From Sphagnum compactum (taxonomy: Eukaryota > Bryophyta > Sphagnopsida > Sphagnales), in the NCBI GenBank assembly GCA_965153455.1, contig OZ234497.1, positions 20,019,872 to 20,083,871 of the forward strand: a stretch of 64,000 nt of DNA, in the 5' to 3' direction. The notes beneath the pieces are model-generated. The model ran no database searches. It was given only the letters and a program-made list of their open reading frames with translations, and was not told the origin of the DNA. Each line of letters begins with the position of its first letter. Position 1 is the first letter of the stretch. Below, in pieces: positions 20,770 through 33,519 of this stretch. The position numbers and the translations under genes are program-made.

Positions 20770-23700
20770 AAAACATTGTGGGCTTAAAAGGATCTTATTA
20801 TTTTTATATAAATTTTTTTCCTATTATGACATGAGACAACAATTGCGTTAAACCCTAAATTAACCCTAATGACCAATAATTAACCTATTGCATAAATAAA
20901 AACTAAACCCAAAGGGTTGTATTATAATTTACCTGATGTTCAAGTTTTGAACAAACATCAAAATAATTTTGTTCTTATTGAACAATTTTTTTCAAAATAG
21001 ATACCATGTTGGGCAAGTATCAATCCAATTGATACTTGTTGGTTCTTTTGGAAATAACCTAGCTGAAAATCGGCTTGAGTCTAAATTTTTATTCAATGTT
21101 TGGCCAACACAGGCAAGAACCATGCCTCTCTTACACATAGTGATTAACATATGTGTAAGGGGGTGAATGCAAAGTGTGGTGGCTCATTTTGGTGTCACAA
21201 TGGTGTTTTTTGTTGGGTAACCCTTGTTCAAAGGCATATGGTGATTAGTATATTTAAAAATATATTAATTGAAAGTTGAATGTAAACTAACAAATTTATT
21301 ATGATGATATTTGTGTAGTTTTTTGTTGATAAAAAGTTCATATGCTAATAGTAATAGACTTTGGAAGTTCAAAATTATAGATTGGTTGGTTGACTAGAAT
21401 GATAAAAAATTGAAAGGTTCATCTTAAATATCAAAATTATCTATAATGACTTAGCATATGAGTTAGAATGAAATAATACACTTTTATGTGAAAATTTTCC
21501 TTAAGAATCATAGCCAAATTCTACCTATGAACTTTTCAATGCTCTAAATTAACTTGTATTTCCATAAGTCCATAACATCCTTATTTTTCATTCATTTTCA
21601 ATTTTTTTTTTCAAAGGTGCATATATTTGGAATCTCTACTTGGGCTCTTATTAATATGGACTTTATTGATTTTAATACATGGACTTTATTACCGTTTAAC
21701 CAATGGTACCACAAAAAAATTAAAATTTAACACTAGAACGTGGACTTTTGTGGAATATGATTATTTAAAAAAATGAGCCACCATATTGTGCATTTACTCA
21801 AGGGTAAAGCCTTATGATGAAGGAATTACCAAAATAAGGGGCCTGATCCAGGCGGTAGTTGAAAAGGCATGTTTTGAATTTTCGTGATGCATTCATTTGA
21901 AATTTTTACTCAACATAAAGTGCACACCAATTCATAGGTTCGATGAAAAAATGTAACATCACAATAAAAAAAAAGAAAACCAACAAAACAAAATGAAAAA
22001 CCAAAAAATCCATATGAAAGTTGAAATTTCCTTCTAAGATAGTGAAAAGGAAATTATTGATTATATTACCCACCTTAATGAGTATATTTTTTATGCTAGT
22101 GTTCATGTTCACTTTAACTTTTTCTTAGTGTTTTTATTAAAGGTGGGGGACATTTCCAAAATCAAGCCCGAATTCCATTATAACATAATCCTAAACTATT
22201 ATTTTGAAAACAACATTTTTAATCTTACCCTAAATAAAATATCCTTTAATGATGTTATACTAGGTTAAAACAATTTTATGGTTTATTCTATTGTTGTTAT
22301 TCAGAAAATTATTCATTATCAACTAGGGTCCAATAATAGGTTATCCATAATCAACATGCCAAGTCTAAATATGGTCAAGAATTGAACATAGACCTTACCT
22401 CTCATGTATATATTCTATATAGATTGCACATTGAAACATGTGTAGACTAAGTATTACATTGATGAAAACCAAAAATTGACATGTATCAATCACATTTCTT
22501 GCTAAATTTTTAATCCTTGATATATTTTGAAGTCTGAGTAGATGACAACCATCTGAAGGTAGATTTAACATTTAATGATAATCTTTGAAAAAGTCTAAAC
22601 TTTTTTCCAAACAGAATAAAGTGACAACAAACTTTGGACGGCAGTTAAAAAGTCACGATATGTTTTCAAAAACCAAAATTTCCTTCTTTATTTAAGAGAA
22701 TTTTATTTCAAAACAAGCATTTATGATAGAAGATTTTTTTTTAGTTCCAATCCGTTGCAAGAAATGTGGGGTTTCATATTTCATGTGAACAAACTCATGT
22801 CTTTCCACCATTTTTCATGTAATTTTTTCATTGAAGATTGACATCATGTTATTGATTGATAGCATTTGCACCTTGATCAATGTTATATTATTGATTCCAC
22901 TCAAGTATATTTGGTTTTGCAAGTTGTTTTATTTAGCAGGGTGATCACGATAATGTCAATTCAGGCAAAAGAAGAATTTTATCATGATCAAAACTCGATA
23001 AATGCATTTATTACCCTTCCCATAGAGGTTGCACCAATTGCGAACTATTTTTTTCATTGATGTGTTAACATGGTGTGGTCAGCAAAAGGCTTTAGTGTCC
23101 TTCCTTTTTATCGATAAAAGGTGTCGATAGCTTTGTAAAGAGCTCAAGTTGCCTCTATTTTGAAATACTTTGTGATTGTAAGTGAGGGTTCTTCTAGACT
23201 TACTATTGCTTTTTCAAGTTTCCCACTCATTTCTTTTTCTAATACGCTTCTTGCAATTATTAGTGAGAGCTTTGAAACATGATTTGTTCCAATGACCTTA
23301 GCAACCCACTTTGGGTTCTACTCTTTAGGCTTGGATTTGGGTCCTCTCTCTTTCTTCCTTTTTTTTCTCTGTTTGTTAGGTGTTTTGTTTAACTGAAATT
23401 TGCTAAGGTTCCATCACCTTTTTTTTTGCCCTTTATCGTATGATGGTCCTTCCATCCACTGTCAAAAACAAGGTGAATAATTTGTTGAACATGGTTGAAT
23501 TCTATCCACTTTTGAAGTGGAAGCTTTACATTTTTCTCCATTGGGGGAGGAATATGTGACTTAAATGCTTCACACCTGTTCCAATCTCTCAGTGGCAAGA
23601 GAGAGAGAGAGAGAGAGAGCTTATAGATCTGTAACAACATTATTTTTCTGGTATCACTCTGACAAGCTGAAAATCGGCTGTTTATGTCAGCAACTTTCTC

Positions 23701-24790
23701 ATCGAAGTTAGTGGCCAAGTGATGGCATTATTTGACGGACCTCTCAGGCCCACCATGCCAGTGGCTTTTGTATAGGTACCCTAGGTTGATGTCAGATTCG
23801 ACACAAAGTAAATGACATTTGCAATGTTGAAAACATTGAGAAAATTCTTTTGATATGTCTGAAAGTTCCAAAAAAAAAACCCATCATTTTCCCTAATAAT
23901 CATTTTTCAATAAATAAATAAATAAATTATAAAAAATATAAATATGTATTTAAATTTTTTGGGTAGGAATTGAAATAAACTTGGTTATTGAATAGACATT
24001 GCAATTGTGTGATATGTTATTATTTTGTACCTAATCAACATATTTATAGTAAGTCATACATAAAGTTTCATAATATTTTTACTAACTTTATAAACCGTCC
24101 AGAGGGTTTACTAAAAGGAAGGGGGATTTGACCACTGGTTCATAATTGTGGTTACGTATATATGTAAACTGAGTTTGACCTTCTAAACGCTAAAATCCTA
24201 AAAAAGTTGAGACCTCTGAGTGTCAAAATCTCAAAATAATCATTCACAGTGCCAAAGGTACCCAAGGTCCAAAAAGTAATTAATTTGGCACTTGCTGGAT
24301 AGGTAGATGCATTTTGATACTTAGTTCATAGCTAAAGCATCATGGTTAACCATTGGACATGAATACAATGAAAAAGTGTTTCCTGTTCACGAACCATTCC
24401 ATCCTGCAAAATGTGATACTGGTGCTGGTTCACTATGGCCAAGATCTGCACTATGCAATTTGGGTTCATTTTTTGCCATAATGCCATTTGCCTGGGCACA
24501 CATGGAGTTCACATCACAAAAACTTTTTAACCCATCAACCAACACACATGCTTCCTAAACCATTGACAAATCAAAAGATTGGTCAGGGAAAAAAATAGTG
24601 CATTCACAAAATGATCATGAATCAAACACTTATCAAAGAGGAAAACCAAAAGAGCATAATTGATGTATGAGTTCATTCTTGAGCTTGGCTGCATAGAACA
24701 CATCCGTTGCAGTAAAACATAAATGCCAACCATTGTAAGTGCCTTGATATGTAGGTAAATGTTGTCTTGAGTTTCTCAAAGCCCACAATC
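20770..24790. other. long AT-rich stretch, mostly unrecognisable
   Basis: Decayed intergenic DNA. A GA microsatellite lies at 23599-23619. A minus-strand open frame at 23389-23718 (start ATNFDEKVADINSRF) reads partly protein-like on either side of that microsatellite, but I recognise no family and no splice context. An open frame of 64 codons at 22866-23060 is equally unassigned. Confidence 0.35.
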
Positions 24791-24799
24791 AGCAATTTT

Positions 24800-25060
24800 G
24801 TTTTTGGGGGCGTATTTTCACCACTAATCGACAAAAACAAAATTTCAGCCAGGGATTTTTGTGAATTATTTTTTGGGGTCGAAAATACCACAAGTAGAAA
24901 ATAGTTTCCAGCAGGTTGCAAAAATATAGCAGTATTCTTAAAATTTTCTACTTTTCTCTCTGACATGTAGCCAAATTTGGCTAATTCCTCTTCTGGATGA
25001 TCCCCAGTGTGGCTACATCACAAAATTGGAAAACAAGAAAAAGAAAAAGAAAAAGAAGCC
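24800..25060 (+). repeat. AGCCAAATTTGGCT family copy
   Basis: Contains ttttcaccacta, ccagcaggttgcaaaaatata, ctctctgacatgt, the palindrome at 24969-24982 and the trailing cagtgtggctacatcacaaaattg, in the same order as at 5500-5900 and, inverted, at 51070-51310. Confidence 0.7.
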
Positions 25061-25779
25061 CTGCCCACAATCATAGTGAATTGGCTGGTGGGGTTGGGAA
25101 TGCTTGAGCAACAACACCAGCCCAAGATATCACACAGGTTGGACTTTCGGTAGAAGTACAATGTATAGTCATGGGGAGATTATGCTTCATGTTCTATTAT
25201 GATTGATGAACTTGAAAACATCCAATGGCAAGACCAATTGCAATGGTAAGATTGCATCCTTATTTTTTTTCCTTTCATTTATCTTGCGTTAAGTTCATCA
25301 AAATTATAGATCAAGTTTCCTTTGTATTCATATGTTCTTGCTCCTACTTTGTTTTTCGTGTGTAACTTTATAGGTTTTGTATGCATTCCTTTAACGATGA
25401 TTAGAATCATCATTCCATTCCTAGTTCCCAAGTAATGTAATAGTAAAATGATGGCTGAACATTTTCTTTCTAGAATGAATTACAAATACATTCTATGTTT
25501 CTCAAACATATATACAAGAAAAATGTATAATGAAAATTTAAAATGTGAAATGATTCTATGAAAAAAATACCTTTTATATTTTCAAACTATAATTTTGAAA
25601 ATCATATTTAAAAAAGAAAGGTGATTTTTTTTCAAACTTTCAATAGTCCAATACTCCAAATCCATTGGTCTTTTGATGTTAAAAAAAAAGAATTATTCAG
25701 CTTGTCAATGTGGAAGCTGACCCTAGGCTATGGTAGGTGCATACAAATGTTGATCTGGTTTAAACCTTGAACAAACCAA

Positions 25780-25990
25780 CCGGTGCTGGTATTGAGTACA
25801 AAGAATTCATACCAGACTGGTTCTGCTATTGGATATTTTGAAAAACTTTCATACCAAGCCTGGTATTACAACTGGTACAAGGCTGGTATGACCTCAGGTC
25901 CGCTGTATCAGGCTGGTATCGGCCCAGGTCATACCAGCCTGGTGCAGTGCTTGCTACCAGTACCCATACCAGTGTTTGTACCAGGCACAG
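25780..25990 (+). repeat. cluster of ATACCAG / CTGGTAT palindromic words
   Basis: Words taccag and ctggta alternate at least ten times in about 200 bases, including the palindrome taccagcctggt. A related but shorter cluster is at 31550-31660. The clustering keeps a frame open, but the peptide looks like a repeat product. Confidence 0.6.
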
Positions 25991-26241
25991 GTCTATTTCC
26001 AGACCACCAACAGTGGTGCATACCATATGTTGTGTCAGTTCCAACCAAACCCAAAGCAAGTGTGACAAGGATTGAATGTTATCGTGGACGTCATGTCACA
26101 CCCACAACAAAGCATCATACCACCGACTTAATCATGAACATGGAAAACCATCACTGGAGGTCATTACTCCACAACTGTCTTCCTCAGCTCCTGACAGTGG
26201 CTGTACATAAGTATATGCCAATCTACTCTACTCAACTGTAG

Positions 26242-27056
26242 GGGCAAATCATTACACAAAAATCTGCATTCAAAGTAAGAAGCATTGGGCACATTTGGTT
26301 TGCAGATCATTATACAGAAATTGCATCCTAAGTTTCTTCTAGAAGCATTAGGTACAAGCAGTAGATCAGGATATCTGCTAGCAAATAAGATGTATAGCTA
26401 GTAAAACAAGTGATACTATCCTTCTTCAAGTCAGATTCTGAGAGTAAAGCTTCATTTATTTGAGCTTGCCTGTACAAGCAAAGTATTCAGCTGAAGGAGT
26501 GAAAAGGCATACATAGATATTTGTGGTTGCAGCCTTTGCACCTGCAACATGGGTATTGAACAGCCCACAATTTTTCCTACAGCCAACTACAGAAAACACA
26601 ACAGAAACTCCCAAGATTTATGCAATCTCATGATATCCAAAGTCAGTATTGGAATGTAAAATTCAAAGAAATTTGTGCAACATAAAGTTGCACAAATTGT
26701 AGCTCATTTACTGGATCATAAAAACATTGAGAAGGCCAACTTCTCACCCTAAAGCCTAGACCCTAAACTTTAATCCTGCACAACTGTAATACTAGAGCAG
26801 TTCGTGAAGCCTTGGATGAAAGAGTAAAATTCAATCAATATCAGGATCTGAAGTGATTTCATCCATGAAGGAAGAACTAGACAATGAAGCGCACTTTCAA
26901 TTTACTGTTGCTTACAGATTCAAACAAAAATGGAGTGATATTTTGCACTAAGGGTTCTGCCTTTCCTGCACTATCTACATTGGTATTATACACTCATTCC
27001 TTTTAAGCCGAAGAATGTTTTTTCACATTGAGTATTGTATTGAAAGACAATAGGAA
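26242..27056. other. 3' flank of the CWC16-type gene
   Basis: No coding signal was recognised. The minus-strand poly(A) signal was not resolved; several AATAAA-like words are possible. Confidence 0.35.
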
Positions 27057-30000
27057 TCAAGCAAGCTTGATCTTTACTGATGGTTTCAACAGAGAGAATT
27101 GCATGTCCCTTTCTCCCTTACTCCTGGATGAAGGTTTGAATTTACCACACACCAAGTCTCTTATGCCAGCAGCATCCACTTTGCGCCGCTTGGCAAGAAG
27201 GTCCAATTTTTCAGCATGATTTGACTTTAGAGCCACACCCTGAGGAGACTGCTCTGTGAGATTGTTGGAGAAGATGGAGGCTGCATGGATGGCTGCACGC
27301 TTGTTCCGTCGATTTATATCAAACTTGTGGGCAAATGTGACATTTGCGGCTTGAGTGATGTCATCTTGGGTAAGTGGAAGCAACCGGATTCCCAAACCCT
27401 TCTTCCTTGCTTCTGTTTCCTCCTTAGCCACTCGTTTTTTTTGAGCCTGTTACATGGAATACAAATTGATATACTGATGAGTCCCATTTGAGTATTGAAC
27501 CCCTCTCTCTCCCACAAATGATATGAGAAGTATTCAACACCACACTCAGATTCTAAAGAGCTTCAACACAGCAACTGAGATGGATAACAATATAAGCATA
27601 CCCGTAGGTCTGCGCGAAGAGCTTTATTGCGTGCATAGTTGTCACTGTGTTTTAAATCTGATGATTGCTGCAGTCTGACAAGCAGAGGTGCTTCCTTTTT
27701 AGCCTTTGCTACATCCTCACCCACGTGCTCCAACTGGTAAAAGGGATCAACCAGTTTCCCTCTGTCTACACAGTCCAGAGAACACAAACCATTTCAGTAA
27801 CTTCCGCTCATTTGTGAAAACTGCATTTGAGCAGAAACATTAATTCACACTTCTAGTGTGCATAACATCTATTCTGGAAGAACACTTTGCCAAAGGAGGC
27901 AGAAGATCAAGGTCACATATGGGACTTCGATTGGGCAGATTTGGGCCTTTTACCTAGCCACTTAAGTGGTCTGATGTAATGTGTTGACAGTGGGTAAAGT
28001 GCCAATCTGTCTTTCATACACATAACGGAATATGACATTCTCCCCACAAACAGGAGGTTGGGACAACTTCCAGGTGACCTAAAAGCAACTAGACCACCAA
28101 TGACTTCTAGCCCCAGTTTGTGCATTGACCATCTGATCTTTGGTTGGATAGTTGTATCACAAGCTAACAATAGCATACTGTATTTTCCCTTAGTCATCAA
28201 GACCATGCAAGCTAGTCCTAGGTGGTAGGGCCATGCAAGGAAAGGATGAACCAAAACATTGTCTATGTTGTGCTTAACGGTTAAGAAGACCAGAGATTCC
28301 AAATCATTGGTGGCAGAAACATTAGACAGAGGACACACCTTCAACAGCGGGCAACAGGACTGTCTCAGCATCAACTTCATCATAGTCCTCAGTCTTTTTC
28401 TCAGCTCCACTCACTACAACATACTCGCAGTTCTTGGGGTCTGTCTGAATCTCTATCTCCTGCTTGCAACAGGGTGCTTTCATCTTGAAGCTCCATATCT
28501 GAATGCAAAGAGAACAGCCAAATACAGAGTCAATATACTATACACTATACACCTAGAGAATCCAGAAGCTCCATATCAAATGCCCCACAAATTATAAAGC
28601 ATTACCAGACAAACAAAATGCACATTGCACAACCATGTCTGACTTCACAACTTTGTAAACATCAATAATGACTAACAGTAACTGCAATCACAACCTCCAA
28701 GTCTCATTCAATGATAAGGTTGCCAAGTACCAATTGGTTAGTGATCTCTTAAAAGAGTCAGGATTCAAGTCACATGATGTTTTTCTACATGATACTTAAT
28801 TGCATCTCCATGAGCACCCAGACAGTAATGCAACTTCTGTTCTGTGTTAAATCTCCCAGATAATGCTGTCGTTTTGAAATTGCACCAGAACTAAGCTGCA
28901 CGTGGGTACAACACTACAACTCCTCACAATCAACTCTTTTTTCCCATGCAATCAACCCCTCAAAGAACAACATAAGAAGGAATTTGCACCTTGGTTGAAT
29001 AATAGTTGCCAACTTGCTTCTTTTCAGCATTGAAACGCACACCCTTGGCAATCATTGACTGGCATCCTCCACACCAGATATTGTATGGCATCTCGAACCT
29101 GGTACCAGCAAAAACAAGCCTTTAGCTCATCCTGAAGTCAAATAACTTACCTACTCCTTGGGATTCATTCTTTTGCTATAAATGTCTCACACAACACCTA
29201 CTACACACCCTGCTAGGAAAACTAACTACTGAACCCAAAAAGCAAAGTGCTCAAATATAGTGTATTGTGGTAGCATAGCAATTTGGAATGAAAGGTCTTT
29301 GAAAGCTACCGGATAACCAGGATGCCCTGGTCGATCTTCTTGGCTCGCTCCCGCAAAGCATGTTGGCCATGAAACTTGTTGAGACCTCCCTAAATAATTT
29401 GCACAACAAGTCCAATGTCAGAGCATAGTTACACCCTTCAGGAGACCACAAGAGCAGATCTTCATCACCACCCAATTTCAAAGCATACAGAGCAAGATTA
29501 CAAATCAATCCCATCATCCTTTCATCCACTGATGATGGTTCCTGTGATCCAAAAGCCTTATCCCTATGCTAAAACATCTTCAATAGTGTGTAGAGATCTA
29601 GATACCTGCTCTGGAGTCCATTCTGGCGGGTAGTAGAAGTTGTCTGCCCTTGCTGCTGCGAGGGTCGACTGCAATACACATCCAAGTTGTCAGGACAAGT
29701 CATCAATAATTCACTTAGTTCTCATCTTTCACAATAGTCAGCAAATCCTCTTCAACTGCAATACTGATCTGTTTGCACTTCAAATAAGGTCTTGGAACTC
29801 CTTCAACTCGAAACGAAAGATTTGAACTATGTGCCACATTAAAGAGACAGAGTATCTACTGGTAAACCTCCTTAAAACCCTTTGGTTCTTCAGAACTATG
29901 GAGTATTGGTAATTTGACTTGAAGCATTGAACACTTACCATGCACACAACAAACTGGAAAGTCTAGGGTTTCCAAACTGCTTACTGATTACAGAGCTGAA

Positions 30001-30393
30001 ACAAAAGTGAATTGATCCAACGAAAGGAAGTAAGAAATCAAACAACCCTAAATCTTTCCTGCACAATTCCAGGCTCATGTATCTTGATTGAATTGAACCT
30101 TAAAGTTTCTGGGCACCTAACCTAAGACAAGACCAAATACTCATCAACTCCTTGACAGAAACTAACATGGCTTATGCTGTTCCTGTCATCAGATATAAGA
30201 TCAGGTTCCAGTTCCTATTTGAAACCCCAATCTCCAAAACGTATGACCTAAACTTGGAATCAGAAACCGAAAAAGAAACCCCTCAAACTCTCACATGGTC
30301 CCTGATTCCCATCACGCATGTATATTATTACCCTAACCCTAATTAAAATTCTGCTTTCAACTACGCAACAACATCAAATCCCCTCAATTCAAA

Positions 30394-30446
<53 letters not shown>

Positions 30447-30639
30447 CACAGAGAGAGAGCATTGAGTGAGTGTGTGTGTGTTTTGTGGTGTGCCAGGTTT
30501 TCGCTAACCCTAAATACAATTCCGCTTTCAACTACGCAAACTGCATAAAATCCCCTGAATTCAAGTACACGACAGAGCGAGAGAGAGGGAGAGACACAGA
30601 GAAAGGTGAATTTTTTTCGTGTTTTCGGTAGCTTACCAT
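27057..30639 (-). CDS. CWC16 / YJU2-family splicing factor, CCDC130-like
   Basis: CWC16 proteins are spliceosome-associated factors acting around the catalytic steps of pre-mRNA splicing in the nucleus. Seven minus-strand exons give 322 residues: 30639-30637 (only the ATG, plus the 5' UTR upstream), 29668-29606, 29389-29310, 29098-28990, 28498-28339, 27765-27602 and 27446-27057. All junctions are GT/AG with matching phases. The N-terminus LAAARADNFYYPPEWTP, then GLNKFHGQHALRERAKK, FEMPYNIWCGGC (Cys58 and Cys61), KGVRFNAEKKQVGNYYSTK, FKMKAPCC (Cys95 and Cys96) and EIQTDPKNCEYVV form the conserved zinc-binding N-terminal domain. The second half is charged and probably helical (KKRVAKEETEARKKGLGIRL). 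Length and motifs look intact. A GA microsatellite sits in intron 1. Confidence 0.93.
30397..30441 (+). repeat. GA microsatellite in intron 1 of the CWC16-type gene
   Basis: About 22 GA units. The flanking phrase ttccgctttcaactacgcaa occurs on both sides (about 30347-30367 and 30520-30540), so the block lies in a local duplication of about 170 bp that also includes aatcccctcaattcaa / aatcccctgaattcaa. Confidence 0.85.
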
Positions 30640-30954
30640 GGTGCGTAGCCAGCTGAATCCAAATCGGCGTTCGTTGAGGTGCGCAGTCCTGCTGTTCCAA
30701 CAAATCCAACTAAGTTACTCTCTTGAGCCGGAGAGAGAACAAAAAATCTGCAGCTTTTTCACAGACTCAGAAACCAAAGCTTCCAATCACAGTTATCAAG
30801 AAGAAGAAGAAGACGATGATGAGGAGGAGGAGGAGGAGGAGGAGAGCTTTGAAGATCGCTGTGGAGATCGCGATGGCGAAGAAAGACACGAGGAAAGAAC
30901 GCAGACAAGAACTTCGTGCAGTTTCGCTTGCTGCTGCACATCCGAATCTTTGGA
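30640..30954. promoter_or_regulatory. 5' UTR and upstream region of the CWC16-type gene
   Basis: Immediately upstream on the minus strand of the ATG-bearing exon. A GAG trinucleotide run lies at about 30821-30844. The transcription start is not defined. Confidence 0.4.
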
Positions 30955-31109
30955 TGCAGGAAATCATCCAAAGGGTATTTATCGATGGAAGAAATCATCC
31001 AAAGGTTCTTTGTAGATGCAGGAAGTCATCCAAAAGTTATTTCTGGATGGAGGAAAGCATGGAAAGGTTATTTGTGGATGGAGGAAGTCATCCAAAGGTT
31101 ATTTTTATG
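30955..31109 (+). repeat. five tandem copies of a 31-bp unit
   Basis: Units start at 30955, 30986, 31017, 31048 and 31079, each of the form tgSaRgaaRtcatccaaagg followed by ktatttntgga. Copy 4 has catgg in place of catcc. Because 31 is one more than a multiple of three, the reading frame steps by one with each unit, so all three plus frames show the same kind of peptide. Non-coding tandem repeat. Confidence 0.9.
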
Positions 31110-31475
31110 TGTACCTACGTCATTTGCTTTCTATGGAATGTATGGAGCCGTTCCAGTTCGGAATATAATGAGAGGCTGGGAACATGCTGGAACCTAAGGC
31201 CCGTTCCAGCATGTAATCTGTACTTTCAGTGCTACTTCAAATATTTTATGTGATGGGCAAAGGCTGAGTTGGCAGGTTTTACTGGAATAAGGGCCCACAT
31301 AAGGGGCTGATTTGTGCTGTGTTTTACTTTTCGGTCAGGAGTCCCTCCTGAATTGTGGAACAGGCCATAATCACCCCTCAATTCCAGCTTGGAAAACACT
31401 TACAAACACAGTAGAATAATACGAGTTATTACTACAGAATTGGCCATTACGAGTATGTAGTTTACTCGTATTTTT

Positions 31476-31660
31476 GGCCTGGCCTACCAAAGGCAAGGAT
31501 AGTGTGTTTAGATTCATTATAGAGTATAGGAGCTTCAGGGATTTTGAGCATACCATGCTGGTCCTGGTATGGGGGTTTTCCTTTCATACCTGGCGGGTAT
31601 CAATATGAGGTACAAAGGGCTGATTTTCGCCTGGTTTACAGCAGGTATACACCAGTTTTG
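31476..31660 (+). mobile_element. truncated MITE-like copy joined to a TACCAG-type repeat
   Basis: 31476-31546 matches the start of the MITE-like element (ggcctggcctaccaaaggc, gtgtttagattcattatag) and then stops abruptly. From about 31550 a run of catacc, ctggta and cctggt words begins, as at 25780-25990. Confidence 0.55.
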
Positions 31661-32869
31661 GCCGGTTATCGAGTTTTGACTCGGTTGTCACCCCGGTTTA
31701 GTACTCTACTTGGATGATTCAATTTTCATCCGGGTAGGTTATTAACATTTTTAAATAAAAATAAAAATAAAAATATTTTTAAATGTTGTAATTAATGTAT
31801 AACTGAAGGTTCTCAATCAGTTATTTGAAAACTTACCCTTATGCATAATCCATGGTTATTACCCAAATTTTATGAAAATGTACTTGCCACCTTTTTTTTT
31901 TCTTTTCTTTTCTTTGATATCAATAAATGATGTGATCCCAAAAAAAAAAGACCTACCCAACAAGTATTTAAAAAAAAAATAATCGACTAGCATTGGGATA
32001 AACTTAATATTGATATTCGTGATAATTGTACTAAGTGGTTCATGTGCCTCCTTTTATCATTTTTAGCTTTCATTCATATCTTAGATATGATTTATTATTT
32101 AATTCATTAAAAAAAAAACCTATCAAGCTCATATTTTTTGTGAACTATTTGCAAGATTTGTGAGATAATGTTATTGGGTCACAAGGAATCATCAACTACA
32201 TCAACATGATGTGCAAAATTAAAAGCACCAAAGTAAATTTTCTAGGCTCATCATATACAATGTGTTAAAAATAACTAATTTATGTTTTACTGTGATCATG
32301 TGAGGTCATATTAAACATTCTACATTATTGCAACATCATAAGAATTGTTGTCAAAAAGTTAAGTTTCTTGTTTTATTTATATTGTTTCATTTGTGTCTGT
32401 GAAAGTAGTTGAAAATTAAATGTGCATTGGTTAATATTAATATTTCAAATTATTATCGGAATGGGCAATTGGTGTTGTTTAATTTCAAATTTTCATAATT
32501 TAAAATTGTAATGAAAATTGCACTAGCCACAAAATTTGTCAGCCTCGCATGTAACATTTAGTGAATTATAAAAATAATTATTCTTGCATATCCCAATTTT
32601 TTTGGTTAATAACTACTTCCCTCTTTTACCTTACCCACCATGGATATAACATTTAATGTTGGGGCATGAATTTGCTTTGGACTCATTACATTCACATAAA
32701 TTCAAACTTGGGAAAAGGTCACCACCATTTTCCTTATAATATATTTTGTGATTGGACCTTGTTATGATGACTACATGTAAATGATTTTTTAATTTTGAGA
32801 CTCTTAATTGGGAGTTTTGATATTTTCAAGTTGTGAATCTTAGAATTTTGTGGGTTCATAACTTTTTGA
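31661..32869. other. AT-rich intergenic stretch, nothing recognised
   Basis: Homopolymer-rich and without coding signal on either strand. Confidence 0.35.
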
Positions 32870-33390
32870 TATGAGCTCCAATTGAAAAGCTTTCATTTAC
32901 AAATTTGTCGCCTTCAATGAAATATTTTTAAAGCCATGTTGTGGACTTCCATCGGAGGTCATTTGGCCATTGATACCTAGGTTTTAATAGTTAAGAATCA
33001 AAATGGCAATTTGATTCCTGATTATTTTTTTTGGCCATGATTCATAATTTTAGCTCCAAATGAAAAATGTGAGTCCACTTTTGATATTTTCATTTCGAAA
33101 GCTTTCCAATGGTATATATATTTTTAAAAATTATAAAAAATTTACTCCTTTACACTTCAGTTTGTCCCAAATATTCAAAATGTTTTATTATTCCCAACTC
33201 CCAAATTGGGAATTCATCTTGGGAGTCCTAAAAGTTCTTCCCTTTCATTTCCCCGATATTTTAGGCCTATTTCTTGCCCTAGTTGGTTATTGGCTTGTTT
33301 CCATTTTGCCTGGTGTATCTTCTTTTTTAATTTCTTTCTTTCATAAACTACACATTCCACCTTTCAAAGTAAGTCCATACCCTAATTACT
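32870..33390 (-). repeat. dispersed repeat block D, inverted copy
   Basis: Read on the minus strand it gives gactcccaagatgaattccc, then ataccattggaaagctttcg, then aatcaggaatcaaattgcca, matching blocks at 53560-54370 and 56630-57540. Its position relative to the plus-strand transposase relic that follows is the same as in element 1. Confidence 0.5.
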
Positions 33391-33519
33391 TATAAAGTTG
33401 ATTAGTAAACAAATACCAAATATCCATTCTTATGGGCTAACTAATTCAATGACTTCACTTTCTGAACAAAATTGAAGATAGTAAGTATGTCCATCATTAG
33501 TAACTATCTATTCCTAGGA

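Noticed and set aside
25783-26241. 152-codon plus-strand frame with ATG
   Set aside because: The first half is the product of the TACCAG/CTGGTA word cluster and the second half matches no family; no splice or promoter context.
27913-28410. 165-codon minus-strand frame
   Set aside because: It lies in an intron of the CWC16-type gene and overlaps exon 5 in a different frame.
30723-31253. 176-codon plus-strand frame with poly-Lys/poly-Arg
   Set aside because: It consists of a GAG/AAG run and the 31-bp tandem repeats, whose period shifts the frame. It overlaps the promoter of the opposite-strand CWC16-type gene.
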